Numbered from the stretch's first letter, positions 17,622 to 26,316 are shown. The stretch: DNA of 34,392 nt from Psychromonas sp. (GCA_023145575.1 JAGLDN010000075.1:1-34392), one strand, 5' to 3'. A program made the numbers and translations. Notes: generated by a model from the sequence alone, not told the origin.

Positions 17622-18164
17622 ATGAAATTATTAAAACTTTTACCGGTCGTTGCAACGTTAGCTATTAGTATTCCCGCCTTCGCTACTGGAGTCTGCCAAA
17701 AATATCCAGGGACTACAATTTGCGGCAAAGGCGAAGTTGATAATGTGGTTGCTTATGGAGTAGCTACATTAAACGGTACCACGGTACTTCAAAAAACAGA
17801 TGTCAGTGGCACGCTAACAGCAACTGATGCTAATTTAAACATGGTAAACTCTAAAGGAAACACTACTTTACAAAAGACCACGGTAAACGGCTCTAATCAC
17901 TTTTTTGGCGGGCTGCAGACCAACGGATCTACGTTTAAAAAAACACTTACCATTTCTTCAAGTAGTGTAACACTAACAGATACAAAAACTGTCGATGTTT
18001 CACTGGGTGATATAAAGCCTGTTGTTACACAAGAGCTTTATCTAAAGGGCAATACATTGATTAATGGTGATATTACCTTTAAACAAGGTCATGGCATCGT
18101 CTACCTATCGGATAATGCCCAAATATCAGGTAAAGTAAATGGTGGAAAAGTGGTACATCAATAA
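17622..18164 (+). CDS. Secreted Thr/Ser/Asn-rich repeat protein of the peptide operon
   Basis: A 180-aa protein with a clear Sec signal peptide (MKLLKLLPVVATLAISIPAF then A-T), so exported. Two Cys soon after the cleavage site (GVCQKYPGTTICG) could form a disulfide. The rest is a run of short beta-type repeats with G-N-T-T-x-L-Q-K-T and N-G-S patterns, such as TTVLQKTDVSG and TTLQKTTVNG, ending in NAQISGKVNGGKVVHQ. This looks like a small beta-solenoid of a type I associate with secreted proteins of Legionella-like bacteria; that link is from memory. AGGAAA precedes the ATG. Possible roles are immunity, binding of the product, or an alternative substrate; none is shown by the sequence. Confidence 0.75.
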   Translation: MKLLKLLPVVATLAISIPAFATGVCQKYPGTTICGKGEVDNVVAYGVATLNGTTVLQKTDVSGTLTATDANLNMVNSKGNTTLQKTTVNGSNHFFGGLQTNGSTFKKTLTISSSSVTLTDTKTVDVSLGDIKPVVTQELYLKGNTLINGDITFKQGHGIVYLSDNAQISGKVNGGKVVHQ

Positions 18165-18710
18165 ATGAAATTCTTACATCCGATACTGCAGGTAATTCAT
18201 TTACCTGCTTTTACAGCCGAAGGACAAGGCTTATGTTTTCAGTTAGAGCTTAATTGCAAATCGCTATTCAGCAAGCACGATAATCATGTCACAGCAACGG
18301 GCGGTTTTGCATCCTCTTTCTTGCCTTTATTTGAGCGCATTCGTGGAATATTACTCTCCTTACAAGCTAGCTGGCGTATATTAGATCAGTGTAGTATTAA
18401 TATTCATGCTGAATACCCTAAATTTCGTGTCGCTGATTTTCAATCAGCGGGTCTTGGTATCGCAGTCGCTTTTTATAATGTAGCCCGGGCTATAAATGGT
18501 TCAATGATAGCGGCAAACATTACGGGCACAGGTGCTATTAGACTCGATGGTAGTGTGACCGAAGTGCGCGGTATTATCAGTAAAAAGCACGCTGTTAAGC
18601 AACTCCCCGCCAATACCCAATTAATCGTACCCGATGATATACAACATCTTACCGAATTACACTGTACATTGTGGAAAACAATTCATGACGCTGGTAGTAC
18701 TTACAAATAA
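18165..18710 (+). CDS. Stand-alone Lon-type (S16) peptidase-like protein
   Basis: The 181-aa protein begins on the base after the previous stop. Its second half aligns by eye with the Lon protease domain: SINIHAEY, then FQSAGLGIAVAFYNV, NITGTGAIRLDGSVTEVRGI, then SKKHAVKQ and TQLIVPDD. The SAG motif supplies the putative catalytic Ser94, and Lys140 matches the Lon dyad Lys (43 residues apart in E. coli Lon, 46 here). No AAA+ domain, Walker motif or signal peptide is present, so it would act in the cytoplasm without its own unfoldase. In this operon a leader-removing protease is a reasonable role. A related non-proteolytic fold, as in the ComM N-terminus, is the main alternative. The first 75 residues are not recognised. 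Confidence 0.65.
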   Translation: MKFLHPILQVIHLPAFTAEGQGLCFQLELNCKSLFSKHDNHVTATGGFASSFLPLFERIRGILLSLQASWRILDQCSINIHAEYPKFRVADFQSAGLGIAVAFYNVARAINGSMIAANITGTGAIRLDGSVTEVRGIISKKHAVKQLPANTQLIVPDDIQHLTELHCTLWKTIHDAGSTYK

Positions 18711-19500
18711 CGCAAATGATCCCATCGCATCCATCCTAAAAAATGACGCACACATTATTGATTTGGATACATTGCTTAATCAAATTGATATTTTCGATAA
18801 AATCACTGAGCAACAAACTAAGATCAATTGGTCTCATGACAACTATACGATCCAAAATAGCAATGAGACCATTTTACTCAATCGTATTTGCCATCTTGGC
18901 CTAGATGATGTGAAAAGTTTTGCCTCTGAAGACCGATTGTATTCGCTAATTGAGTTACAAGCCTATCTTGGTTTTGCTGTGAGTAATTTTAAAACACTCA
19001 ATAAACACAAATCGAGCAGTGGTACTGAACCGTGTTTACCTTTACCAAACCAATGGGAACTTATTAAAAAGAATACGGATGTAAGCGTGCCTAATTACTA
19101 CTGGGGAGATCCACGTTTTAATCATTTATCGCTTGAAAAGCGTATTTTTGGTGATATTTATAATTACAATCAATGGCGTCCTAACCAAGCGAATGATGAG
19201 CATGTACAATTTTGTTATCAGCGTCCTTCAGGCTCTCCTTATTTTGTACTCTCTATTGGCGGAGAATCTATTATCACGCCTTTTGAAAATAATTTACCGC
19301 CACCTTGTAACATGCTTCCCATAATCGCTGAAAGCTGCCGGCAAACCCTCAATTTATATATTGCGGAAAGTTTGTTTTTTATTGACGATGACAGCATTAC
19401 TTTTGGCTTTATGAGCCCGCTTGTGAACGTTAGTCAAAGAAATGCCGATTTCAACACCTTTTGCCATCAAACCATTACAAGGGATCATCATGAAGCATAG
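18685..19500 (+). CDS. Unrecognised protein, possible degenerate ATP-grasp partner
   Basis: A 271-aa cytoplasmic protein. ATG at 18685 lies inside the end of the S16-like gene (26-base overlap); the longer frame from 18634 is less likely. I do not recognise it firmly. Features: LLNRICHLGL near 64-73 and LIELQAYLGFAVSNF near 88-102 resemble the N-terminal (pre-ATP-grasp) domain of RimK-like ligases; YFVLSIGGE near 186-194 and LYIAESLFFIDDDSITFGF near 224-242 resemble the last ATP-grasp strands. The expected ATP-binding Lys and the E-x-N metal site are not evident. It may be a pseudoenzyme partner of the ATP-grasp protein encoded next, or a precursor-recognition subunit. That reading is inference. 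Confidence 0.55.
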   Translation: MTLVVLTNNANDPIASILKNDAHIIDLDTLLNQIDIFDKITEQQTKINWSHDNYTIQNSNETILLNRICHLGLDDVKSFASEDRLYSLIELQAYLGFAVSNFKTLNKHKSSSGTEPCLPLPNQWELIKKNTDVSVPNYYWGDPRFNHLSLEKRIFGDIYNYNQWRPNQANDEHVQFCYQRPSGSPYFVLSIGGESIITPFENNLPPPCNMLPIIAESCRQTLNLYIAESLFFIDDDSITFGFMSPLVNVSQRNADFNTFCHQTITRDHHEA

Positions 19501-20509
19501 CTTTATGCCCAAAAAACATAGACCAGAACAAGTTGGGGCAAAACTCAATACAACGAGTCAAGGTGAGCGATTTAATTTCGATGACGCATTATTTGTTGAA
19601 CATCCTCTTCCTATTTATAGCTTGTGCATTGGGCCAAGAAATGACCGCGTTTTACAATTAATTGATCAACATACTCAATTATCTTGCCCCATTAAAATCG
19701 TCTATTTAGATGATTTATTAGACAATTGGAGTTTTGTTTGCCGCGATGGCAATATTCAATTTATAATACATGAGCCCTCGTTAGGAAATTGCATTATTGA
19801 TCCACAACTCATTTATTATCGCGCTGGACTATTTGACGAAACTCATCCAAAGTGGCACGCATTACAGCAACTCACTCAATTACTTGACCAATGGCCTAAA
19901 TCTATTCTTTGTAGCCCATTAAAACATAATTTCAACAACTCCAAGCCATATCAAATGACACAAAGTTTAGCAAAGGCGTGTCAAATTAGTGATAATGTTG
20001 TTACACTTCCTGAAACCTATATCATTAAAGGACAGTCTGCTTGGAAGCATATTCAAAACAAAGCGCTCATTGTTAAGTCTCTATCCAGCTTTCATTCCGA
20101 TGTCGTTGATAAAAAAATATTCGGCTCATGGGCACACACAAAACTCGACCATCTACCTACCCTTTTTCAGTGTATTACCCCAGGTGATGATATTCGTATT
20201 CATTATTTTCGTGGACACTTTTCAGCCAAACGAATAAAAAAACAAGAGTCGAGCAATTATCGCTATTTCTCCGACGTAAAAAAAATGCAAGATTATTCAC
20301 CAAGCCAAGCCGTCAAGAATTTTTGTCAAAAAGTAGCGGATATCGAAGACAATGAATTATTAGGTATTGACTTTCTGCTGCAAGAAAATGGCCAGCTAAT
20401 ATGCTTAGAAGCCAACCCAGGCCCAGGTTGGAGTGCATTTCATCATGATGAATTACCGATAGGCGAAACATTTGTAGCACACATTCTTCACGGTTTATCT
20501 CATGACTGA
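19490..20509 (+). CDS. ATP-grasp peptide ligase (RiPP maturase-like)
   Basis: A 339-aa ATP-grasp enzyme. ATG at 19490 overlaps the previous stop by 11 bases and has AAGGGA upstream. Visible parts are an N-terminal alpha/beta domain (PIYSLCIGPRNDRVLQLID), KALIVKSLSS with the probable ATP-binding Lys196, FQCITPGDDIRIHYFRGHFS, and the metal/ATP site LLGIDFLL (Asp294) and CLEANPGPGWS (Glu307, Asn309). The tail resembles MvdD/MdnC-type and RimK-type ligases that activate a carboxylate and join it to Ser, Thr or Lys. With the small Ser/Asp/Lys-rich precursor and exporters in the operon, a graspetide-type macrocyclase is the best reading. A RimK-like amino-acid ligase is the main alternative. Confidence 0.82.
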   Translation: MKHSFMPKKHRPEQVGAKLNTTSQGERFNFDDALFVEHPLPIYSLCIGPRNDRVLQLIDQHTQLSCPIKIVYLDDLLDNWSFVCRDGNIQFIIHEPSLGNCIIDPQLIYYRAGLFDETHPKWHALQQLTQLLDQWPKSILCSPLKHNFNNSKPYQMTQSLAKACQISDNVVTLPETYIIKGQSAWKHIQNKALIVKSLSSFHSDVVDKKIFGSWAHTKLDHLPTLFQCITPGDDIRIHYFRGHFSAKRIKKQESSNYRYFSDVKKMQDYSPSQAVKNFCQKVADIEDNELLGIDFLLQENGQLICLEANPGPGWSAFHHDELPIGETFVAHILHGLSHD

Positions 20510-22103
20510 GCTTAAATATTTTAAGTCGGCCTGTATTCTAAACGCTCTATTACTCTTTCTTCAATATATTAGTGCCTTGGTGTTTTTTGTAACACAGGGA
20601 TCGTTAATTACTATGGCTATTTCTCATAAGGCTCAATGGCTAAGTTTAAGCCAACTCATTATCGTATTTATTAGCAGTAAAGCACTGATGCTGATCGCGG
20701 ATGTAATAAAGCGTAATATTGTTGACTATATTAGTGTTCGTGAGATTAACTATCAATTTTTACAATGCTTTCCTCGACAACTTTATCGTGATCAAGCTCA
20801 TCTTGCGTCACATTTCTTTACCATGATCAATGATAATTTCAACAAACTCATTCGTTATAAACTTGGTATTTATAATAATAGAATCACGTTTGTGCTTGTT
20901 GGGCTAATTTACTTTAGCTTTTTAATCTATTCCCATTTTAATTTGGGCGGGATATTAGTACTGGTCTTATTCTTCCTTGTTTTTTTAAATCAATACCTTT
21001 GGGGAAACAAAGTAGACAAACACCTCGCTGACAATGAACGTCATAAGCGCTCGATCATGACTTGGATAGATGAGTATTTTCGAAGCTTTAGAGAAATTAA
21101 TCGTATCTGGCCTAAAGCAATCAAGACACAACATTGGGCAAAGCAGATTCTATCAAACTTTGCCCGCAGTAAAGAAAAGTTAGTTAACTACTTCCTCATC
21201 ATGAATTCAACCAGTCAATTGCTAGTTGAGATACCTTTTATTGCCATCACTGGGTTTATTATTTTAGAAGTCTATTGGCAACAAATTAGTTTAGCTCTGG
21301 CATTTGCTTGGTTTGGTATTGCACAATTTATCTTACAAGCGTCGCAAGGTTTAGCAAAAAACATCGAACTGAAAAAAAACTATCAAGCGCAATACAATGA
21401 GATTGACACGTTTTTTAGTGCTTTTAGTGCCCCCGCAAAGCGGCTAATAACCGCAAAGGTCGATGATCACGCTGATAATATTTATGAATTTACACTGCAA
21501 AATAAAAGCATAATTCGTTTAAGTACCCATGCAGGCATCCAGTTAATAGATGCCCCTAATGGCGCAGGGAAAACCACCTTGTTAGACACCTTACTTGATT
21601 ATGATCGCCATGCCAGCTTTCATCAAACCAAAGTACTGCAAGCCTATAAAATGGCTGTTTTAGCGCAGGAAATTAAGCTAATTGATCGAAAGTGCGTCGT
21701 ATTCCATGCTTTGTCTTGTTTTAGTCAGCAAATTACGGGGCCTGAACAAAAGATATCACTCAATGCATGCTGTAGACAAATCAAACAACATCTAGAGATA
21801 TTTTGCACACCCTCAGTTAGCGAAATATGGGTAACACGCCTACAACAATTAGGCGATGCCTACGATAAACGTTCAGAGAAATCACTGTCCACGGGTGAAA
21901 AAGTATTGCTTTCGTGGGCGCGAAACTGGTTTGCTTGGCAAGATAATGTTAGGATCTTAATTATGGATGAGTGTGATGCGGTTTTAGATCGTGATAATCA
22001 GGCTTTACTGTACAAAACCTTAATACAATTGGCTGAACATATAGCGATTTATATGGTATCTCACACCCTAGCACAATCAGGACTTGATAAATTAGATGAG
22101 TAA
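20502..22103 (+). CDS. ABC exporter, fused permease-ATPase, divergent
   Basis: A 533-aa half-transporter: membrane segments at about 10-30, 50-70, 128-165 and 235-285, then a nucleotide-binding domain. Walker A is APNGAGKTT (351-359, with Ala for the usual first Gly), signature LSTGE (462-466), Walker B ILIMDE (485-490), switch His521. There is no C39 peptidase domain, so leader removal must be done elsewhere, for instance by the S16-like protein. The architecture recalls SyrD/cyclic-peptide exporters, which move modified peptides to the periplasm. It overlaps both neighbours by 8 bases, so translation is coupled. Export of the operon's peptide product is inferred from context. Confidence 0.85.
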   Translation: MTELKYFKSACILNALLLFLQYISALVFFVTQGSLITMAISHKAQWLSLSQLIIVFISSKALMLIADVIKRNIVDYISVREINYQFLQCFPRQLYRDQAHLASHFFTMINDNFNKLIRYKLGIYNNRITFVLVGLIYFSFLIYSHFNLGGILVLVLFFLVFLNQYLWGNKVDKHLADNERHKRSIMTWIDEYFRSFREINRIWPKAIKTQHWAKQILSNFARSKEKLVNYFLIMNSTSQLLVEIPFIAITGFIILEVYWQQISLALAFAWFGIAQFILQASQGLAKNIELKKNYQAQYNEIDTFFSAFSAPAKRLITAKVDDHADNIYEFTLQNKSIIRLSTHAGIQLIDAPNGAGKTTLLDTLLDYDRHASFHQTKVLQAYKMAVLAQEIKLIDRKCVVFHALSCFSQQITGPEQKISLNACCRQIKQHLEIFCTPSVSEIWVTRLQQLGDAYDKRSEKSLSTGEKVLLSWARNWFAWQDNVRILIMDECDAVLDRDNQALLYKTLIQLAEHIAIYMVSHTLAQSGLDKLDE

Positions 22104-22803
22104 ACCTGCATTAATTAGTTGCCAGCACCTAAGTAAATCGTATGGTCACTCAACCAATGCTTCGGTTATCTTGCGTGATATTACACTCACTATCGAAGAA
22201 GGCTGCTACGTGGCTTTAATGGGTCCATCTGGCTCAGGTAAATCGACATTATTAAATATTTTAGGTTGTTTAGATGACTTTGATAGCGGTAGCTATCATT
22301 TATTAAACTACGCCATTGAACAACAATCTTTAAACCTGTTAAGCCAGATCCGATGTCGTCATATCGGCTTTATTTTTCAAGACTATGGCTTAGTCAACGA
22401 ATACAGCGTGCTCGATAACATTAGTTTACCCCTATATCTTCAAGGCATTGCAAAAACGCGTGCTAACGCAAAAGCCCTCGTCTTGTTAAAACGATTTACA
22501 TTGCAGGATCATGCGGATAAATACCCGCTGACATTGTCTGGTGGTCAACAACAACGTGTTGCTATCTGCCGCGCCCTCATCAGTCAACCTAAGGTGATTT
22601 TAGCCGATGAGCCCACGGGTAACTTAGATCAGCAATCTGGCCAGCAAGTACTGGAACTGTTTGACGAGATACACCAGCAAGGTGTCACCTTAGTCGTTGC
22701 CACCCATGATACTACGTTAGCCACGCGAGCACAGAAAATATTCCATATTGAAGATGGGAAAATTCAAACAATGGCACCCAAAGAGATGGAAACAGATGTT
22801 TAA
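22096..22803 (+). CDS. ABC transporter ATPase, MacB/LolD type
   Basis: A 235-aa soluble ATPase. Walker A GPSGSGKS (43-50), Q-loop FIFQDYGLV, signature LSGGQQQR (147-154), Walker B ILADEPTGNLD (168-178) and switch His in VVATHD. The DEPTGNLD and DYGLV blocks are typical of the MacB/LolD/FtsE group. The next genes encode an adaptor and two FtsX-type permeases, so this is the motor of a tripartite pump. It overlaps the gene before and after by 8 bases each. Confidence 0.93.
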   Translation: MSKPALISCQHLSKSYGHSTNASVILRDITLTIEEGCYVALMGPSGSGKSTLLNILGCLDDFDSGSYHLLNYAIEQQSLNLLSQIRCRHIGFIFQDYGLVNEYSVLDNISLPLYLQGIAKTRANAKALVLLKRFTLQDHADKYPLTLSGGQQQRVAICRALISQPKVILADEPTGNLDQQSGQQVLELFDEIHQQGVTLVVATHDTTLATRAQKIFHIEDGKIQTMAPKEMETDV

Positions 22804-23935
22804 TAGTCGACGAATGGCCATGACCATGAAAATAGTAATCAGCGTTATCGTTCTTCTCAGCATAGGATTATTCATCCGCCACCATCATCAACAAACGACC
22901 ATTAAAACTATCGCTGTCAAGCAAGGCCCTATCATTGAAACAATTGAGTCACCAGGTCAAATTGTTCCCCAACATGTATCGCAAATTCGTTCAGCTATCT
23001 CTGGTGTTGTGGCTAAATTATTGGTTCGTGCAGGTGATCACGTCAAAAAAGGCCAAGTCTTATTAAGTATCAGCCCAACTCCGACACCCAATGACACGTT
23101 AATAGCGAGCTCTGCCGTAGAAGCGGCTAACATTAACTTACTAAAAGCACTGCACGACTGGCATCGAAATCAACAAATGTATCAGCACCGTGTTATTGCT
23201 AAACAAACCCTCGATAATTATGAAACTACGTATCTCACGAGCAAAAATGACTTGCTAAGAGCTCAAAATCATCTGAAATTATTAGAAAAAGGTAAAGCCA
23301 ATATCGGCGGACACCTGTTAGATAGCCTCATAAAAAGCCCAATGCAGGGGACTGTATTAAAAATTAACATTAATCAAGGCGACTCTATCGTACCCGTCAC
23401 CGAATATCAATCTGGTACGCCATTATTAATCATCGCTGATTTATCACGACTTGAATTTCACAGTATTATTAGTCAGCTAGATGTACAAAAACTTCAGCTA
23501 AAACAAGATGCTATCATTTATTTACAATCCTTAAATAATGAAACCATCAAAGCTAACGTAAGTAGCATCGCTTGGCTGAGTGAGGCTGATGATCCATCCA
23601 AAACCCAATCTGACTTATTTCACATTGACTCACCTTATGCCAATGGCTATCAAGTCATTCTTAATAAATTGCAACTCCCCAAACACTATAAACTGCGGGC
23701 AGGTCTTGTGGGTAATGCCGAATTTGTCATAAATAAACACGCACATGCGTTATTCATTCCTCAGCAAGCAATCTTTTATTCCACTCAAGCATCACCTTAT
23801 GTCTGGCTTAAACAAAAGGGGCAATTTCTAAAGGTCTCTATTAAACTTGGGCTAAGTTCAAATGAACAAGTCGAAATTATAAGTGGATTGAAGATTGCTG
23901 ATCGCGTTGCCCTATCACAGCCCACCTCAGGGTAG
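22796..23935 (+). CDS. MacA/HlyD-type periplasmic adaptor
   Basis: A 379-aa membrane-fusion protein. ATG at 22796 is preferred because it reproduces the 8-base overlap seen twice upstream; the open frame extends to 22748. A signal anchor (IVISVIVLLSIGLFI) follows a short basic N-terminus. The lipoyl half-motifs are AISGVVAKLLVRAGDHVKKG and KSPMQGTVLKININQGDSI, flanking a helical hairpin at about residues 85-165. FIPQQAI and GLSSNEQVEIISGL belong to the C-terminal beta and membrane-proximal domains. This is the standard MacA layout. It would link the ATPase and permeases to an outer-membrane TolC-type channel that is not encoded here. Confidence 0.9.
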   Translation: MFNSRRMAMTMKIVISVIVLLSIGLFIRHHHQQTTIKTIAVKQGPIIETIESPGQIVPQHVSQIRSAISGVVAKLLVRAGDHVKKGQVLLSISPTPTPNDTLIASSAVEAANINLLKALHDWHRNQQMYQHRVIAKQTLDNYETTYLTSKNDLLRAQNHLKLLEKGKANIGGHLLDSLIKSPMQGTVLKININQGDSIVPVTEYQSGTPLLIIADLSRLEFHSIISQLDVQKLQLKQDAIIYLQSLNNETIKANVSSIAWLSEADDPSKTQSDLFHIDSPYANGYQVILNKLQLPKHYKLRAGLVGNAEFVINKHAHALFIPQQAIFYSTQASPYVWLKQKGQFLKVSIKLGLSSNEQVEIISGLKIADRVALSQPTSG

Positions 23936-23939
23936 AGAT

Positions 23940-25178
23940 ATGCCAAAATCATTATCTTCATCTCAATCTATTCTTCCTTTGATTGTAAATGAACTATGCC
24001 ATTGGAGATCATGGCTACTTTGTATCGTTCTATCCTGGGGTATTCTCTGTTTAACTGTTGCATTATCACTAAGCTGGCTTAATTACGCTAAAAATAAAGC
24101 CAGGTTAACCCATATAGCAAAGCCGACTGTATATTTTGCTTTTGATAAAACAGGCTTAAATTATCATGATCAAATAGCTCATCAGTATTTTCAATTATCA
24201 CTGAAACAAATTAACGGCTTGAAAAATGCATTTCCAAGTATCAGCGTTATTACGCCAGTCATTACCAGCCCTTATCTACAAATCTTGCAATATCAAAATC
24301 GACGAGTGAAAACCACGATTATGGGTAAAAATGTTAGTAGTCAAAAAATTGAAGTTGATGATATCTTGCCACCAGGTCGATTTTTTTCCGCTTTAGATGA
24401 ACAGGCCCATCACCATGTTATTATCTTATCGCCTTACGTGAGTGAAAAATTATTTACTACACTAAACAGTGTTGGCAAAATTGTATTACTGCATGGATCA
24501 CCCATGCGCGTTATTGGCGTATTAAATCCTCAATCCAATTTTTTAAGTGGAAACGGTACAAATGCTTTAGTTCCTCTAGGTTTGGCAAGAGACTTCTGGG
24601 GATCGCGCGCGTTGTGGTTCGAATTTTTATTAAAACCACACACGCAAGTAGCACCCTTTATCGCGCAATTAAAGAACACGTTACGCCATCATTGGCACTT
24701 AGCGCCAAAAGAAACCCGCTTATTCTTAACGTGGACACTCGATAAGTTGTACAGCATGAATCAGCAAAGCTTTTTTTTAAGTTATTGTTTTAGTCTTGCT
24801 TGTGGATTTATTTTATTTTTAACGGCATTATCAGTATTTTATAATTTATACAAATATTTTTTACAGCAACGTCACCGTCAATTTGGAATTATCCTCTGCT
24901 TAGGGGCAGATCATAGTTTTATATCACGCTGGGTATTCACTGAATTATGTGGACTCATTAGTATTAGTACGCTTATCGCATTATTAGGCAGTTTTGTTAT
25001 CAATGCCTATTTACGTTGGGCAGGGTTAAGTGAGCAATCACTTTTCGCTTGGCCCCTCATCATCATTTTATTAATTGCAAGTTGCTCTGTCTTATTATTT
25101 GGATTTCTTATTCAAAAATCAACACTGCAATATTTACGACAACGCAGCATAATGGATGTAATTCAGCGTGCTTTTTAA
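23940..25178 (+). CDS. FtsX/MacB-like permease, subunit 1
   Basis: 412 aa. The start at 23940 follows AGGGTAGAG, 4 bases after the adaptor stop; an in-frame ATG at 23895 would overlap the adaptor by 41 bases and is less likely. Layout is one N-terminal helix (LLCIVLSWGILCLTVALSL), a large periplasmic domain with YFAFDKTGLNYHDQ and MRVIGVLNPQSNF, then three C-terminal helices (around FFLSYCFSLACGFILFLTAL, GLISISTLIALLGSFVI, LIIILLIASCSVLLFGF). This is the four-helix MacB/FtsX topology without a fused ATPase, as in LolC/LolE. It pairs with the following gene. Confidence 0.85.
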   Translation: MPKSLSSSQSILPLIVNELCHWRSWLLCIVLSWGILCLTVALSLSWLNYAKNKARLTHIAKPTVYFAFDKTGLNYHDQIAHQYFQLSLKQINGLKNAFPSISVITPVITSPYLQILQYQNRRVKTTIMGKNVSSQKIEVDDILPPGRFFSALDEQAHHHVIILSPYVSEKLFTTLNSVGKIVLLHGSPMRVIGVLNPQSNFLSGNGTNALVPLGLARDFWGSRALWFEFLLKPHTQVAPFIAQLKNTLRHHWHLAPKETRLFLTWTLDKLYSMNQQSFFLSYCFSLACGFILFLTALSVFYNLYKYFLQQRHRQFGIILCLGADHSFISRWVFTELCGLISISTLIALLGSFVINAYLRWAGLSEQSLFAWPLIIILLIASCSVLLFGFLIQKSTLQYLRQRSIMDVIQRAF

Positions 25179-26301
25179 ATATAAACTTTCCTGGCATACT
25201 ATCCTCGCACTATGTTTAAGTGTTGTTTTTTTATTGGTATCGGCAAACATTGGTCAAGCAATGCTGCAAATCGGAACAACTGTTTTACAGAGCTTCGGTC
25301 TTAATAAAATTGTGCTCTCTGTTAAAGATCTACCTGTTTTCCATCGTGGTTTATTGTTAAGCGATGCATTGGCATTAAAAAAATCAACCAATGTAAGCAA
25401 GCTTGCGGTCATCAAATCACGTTACATTTCAATATCTACCACGAATAAAACCGTTGACGCGGTAGCATTAAAGCTGATCTCTCGAGATTATTTTATGATT
25501 AATCGCTATCACCTTATTGCGGGTTATCAGCTTCCCCAAAAAGCCTTTAAAACGTGTCGGCCTTTTGCATTGATTGATACACAATTACAAAAGCGGATAC
25601 ATTGGTATGCTGGCCAGCCAATATGGTTTAAAGGCATGTTGTTACACGTCACAGGCATAGTGTCGTTTAATAGCATTGGATCCTCTCCTGGCACACTTTG
25701 GTTACCGTGGTGTAGCTTGCTAGGTACGGGTACAAGTATTTATGTGGATCAAATTGAATTATTGCTGCGATCGAATAAATACAAAAAATTAGTTATTCAA
25801 CAACTACAACACAGGCTTGGCTTGCCGTCGATTAATGATATTGAGGAACAAAACTTTAATGGCGCAGTCGCCCTGATACAACATTATCAAAACAGTTTTT
25901 TGCATTTTTTATACTTTATTAGTTTAAGTAGCTTCTTAACGGCCGTATTTGGCTTAAGTATTTATATTTTTGCCTTAATCAAGCAAAATGAGAAAAAAAA
26001 CTTTATTCGCTCTACATTAGGAGAGAAAGTACGCGCTCAAATTATTGGCTATATTCGGATTGCGCTTGTCTATTTTTTATATAGCTATATTCTGGGTAGT
26101 ATAATTAGTTTTGTGATCATTCGATGGATTAATTCTCTACAAATAAAAATTCAATCATTGGCTAATATGATATTACACATCTCATTCTCTCCTAGCTTGT
26201 TACTTTATAGTTTTATTTCTGGCGCAATTATTATCGCAGCAACTGTTTACGTAATTAGCCATCGAAAATTAAACCAATTACCCATTCATATTTTAAAATA
26301 A
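25168..26301 (+). CDS. FtsX/MacB-like permease, subunit 2
   Basis: 377 aa starting at a GTG codon that overlaps the stop of subunit 1 by 11 bases. The same four-helix layout is seen: TILALCLSVVFLLVSANIG near the N-terminus, a periplasmic domain (GYQLPQKAFKTCRPFALID), and C-terminal helices beginning LHFLYFISLSSFLTAVFGL. The two permeases differ enough that the pump should be a heterodimer. It is the last gene of the operon, and similarity to the sufE remnant begins only about 15 bases after its stop, marking the right border of the inserted segment. Proposed role: efflux or self-protection for the operon's product. Confidence 0.82.
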   Translation: MLFKYKLSWHTILALCLSVVFLLVSANIGQAMLQIGTTVLQSFGLNKIVLSVKDLPVFHRGLLLSDALALKKSTNVSKLAVIKSRYISISTTNKTVDAVALKLISRDYFMINRYHLIAGYQLPQKAFKTCRPFALIDTQLQKRIHWYAGQPIWFKGMLLHVTGIVSFNSIGSSPGTLWLPWCSLLGTGTSIYVDQIELLLRSNKYKKLVIQQLQHRLGLPSINDIEEQNFNGAVALIQHYQNSFLHFLYFISLSSFLTAVFGLSIYIFALIKQNEKKNFIRSTLGEKVRAQIIGYIRIALVYFLYSYILGSIISFVIIRWINSLQIKIQSLANMILHISFSPSLLLYSFISGAIIIAATVYVISHRKLNQLPIHILK

Positions 26302-26316
26302 CGTATTTCAAAAACT

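Noticed and set aside
19490-20509. ATP-grasp protein as RimK itself
   Set aside because: The operon context, size and sequence around the metal site do not match RimK closely; retained only as an alternative.
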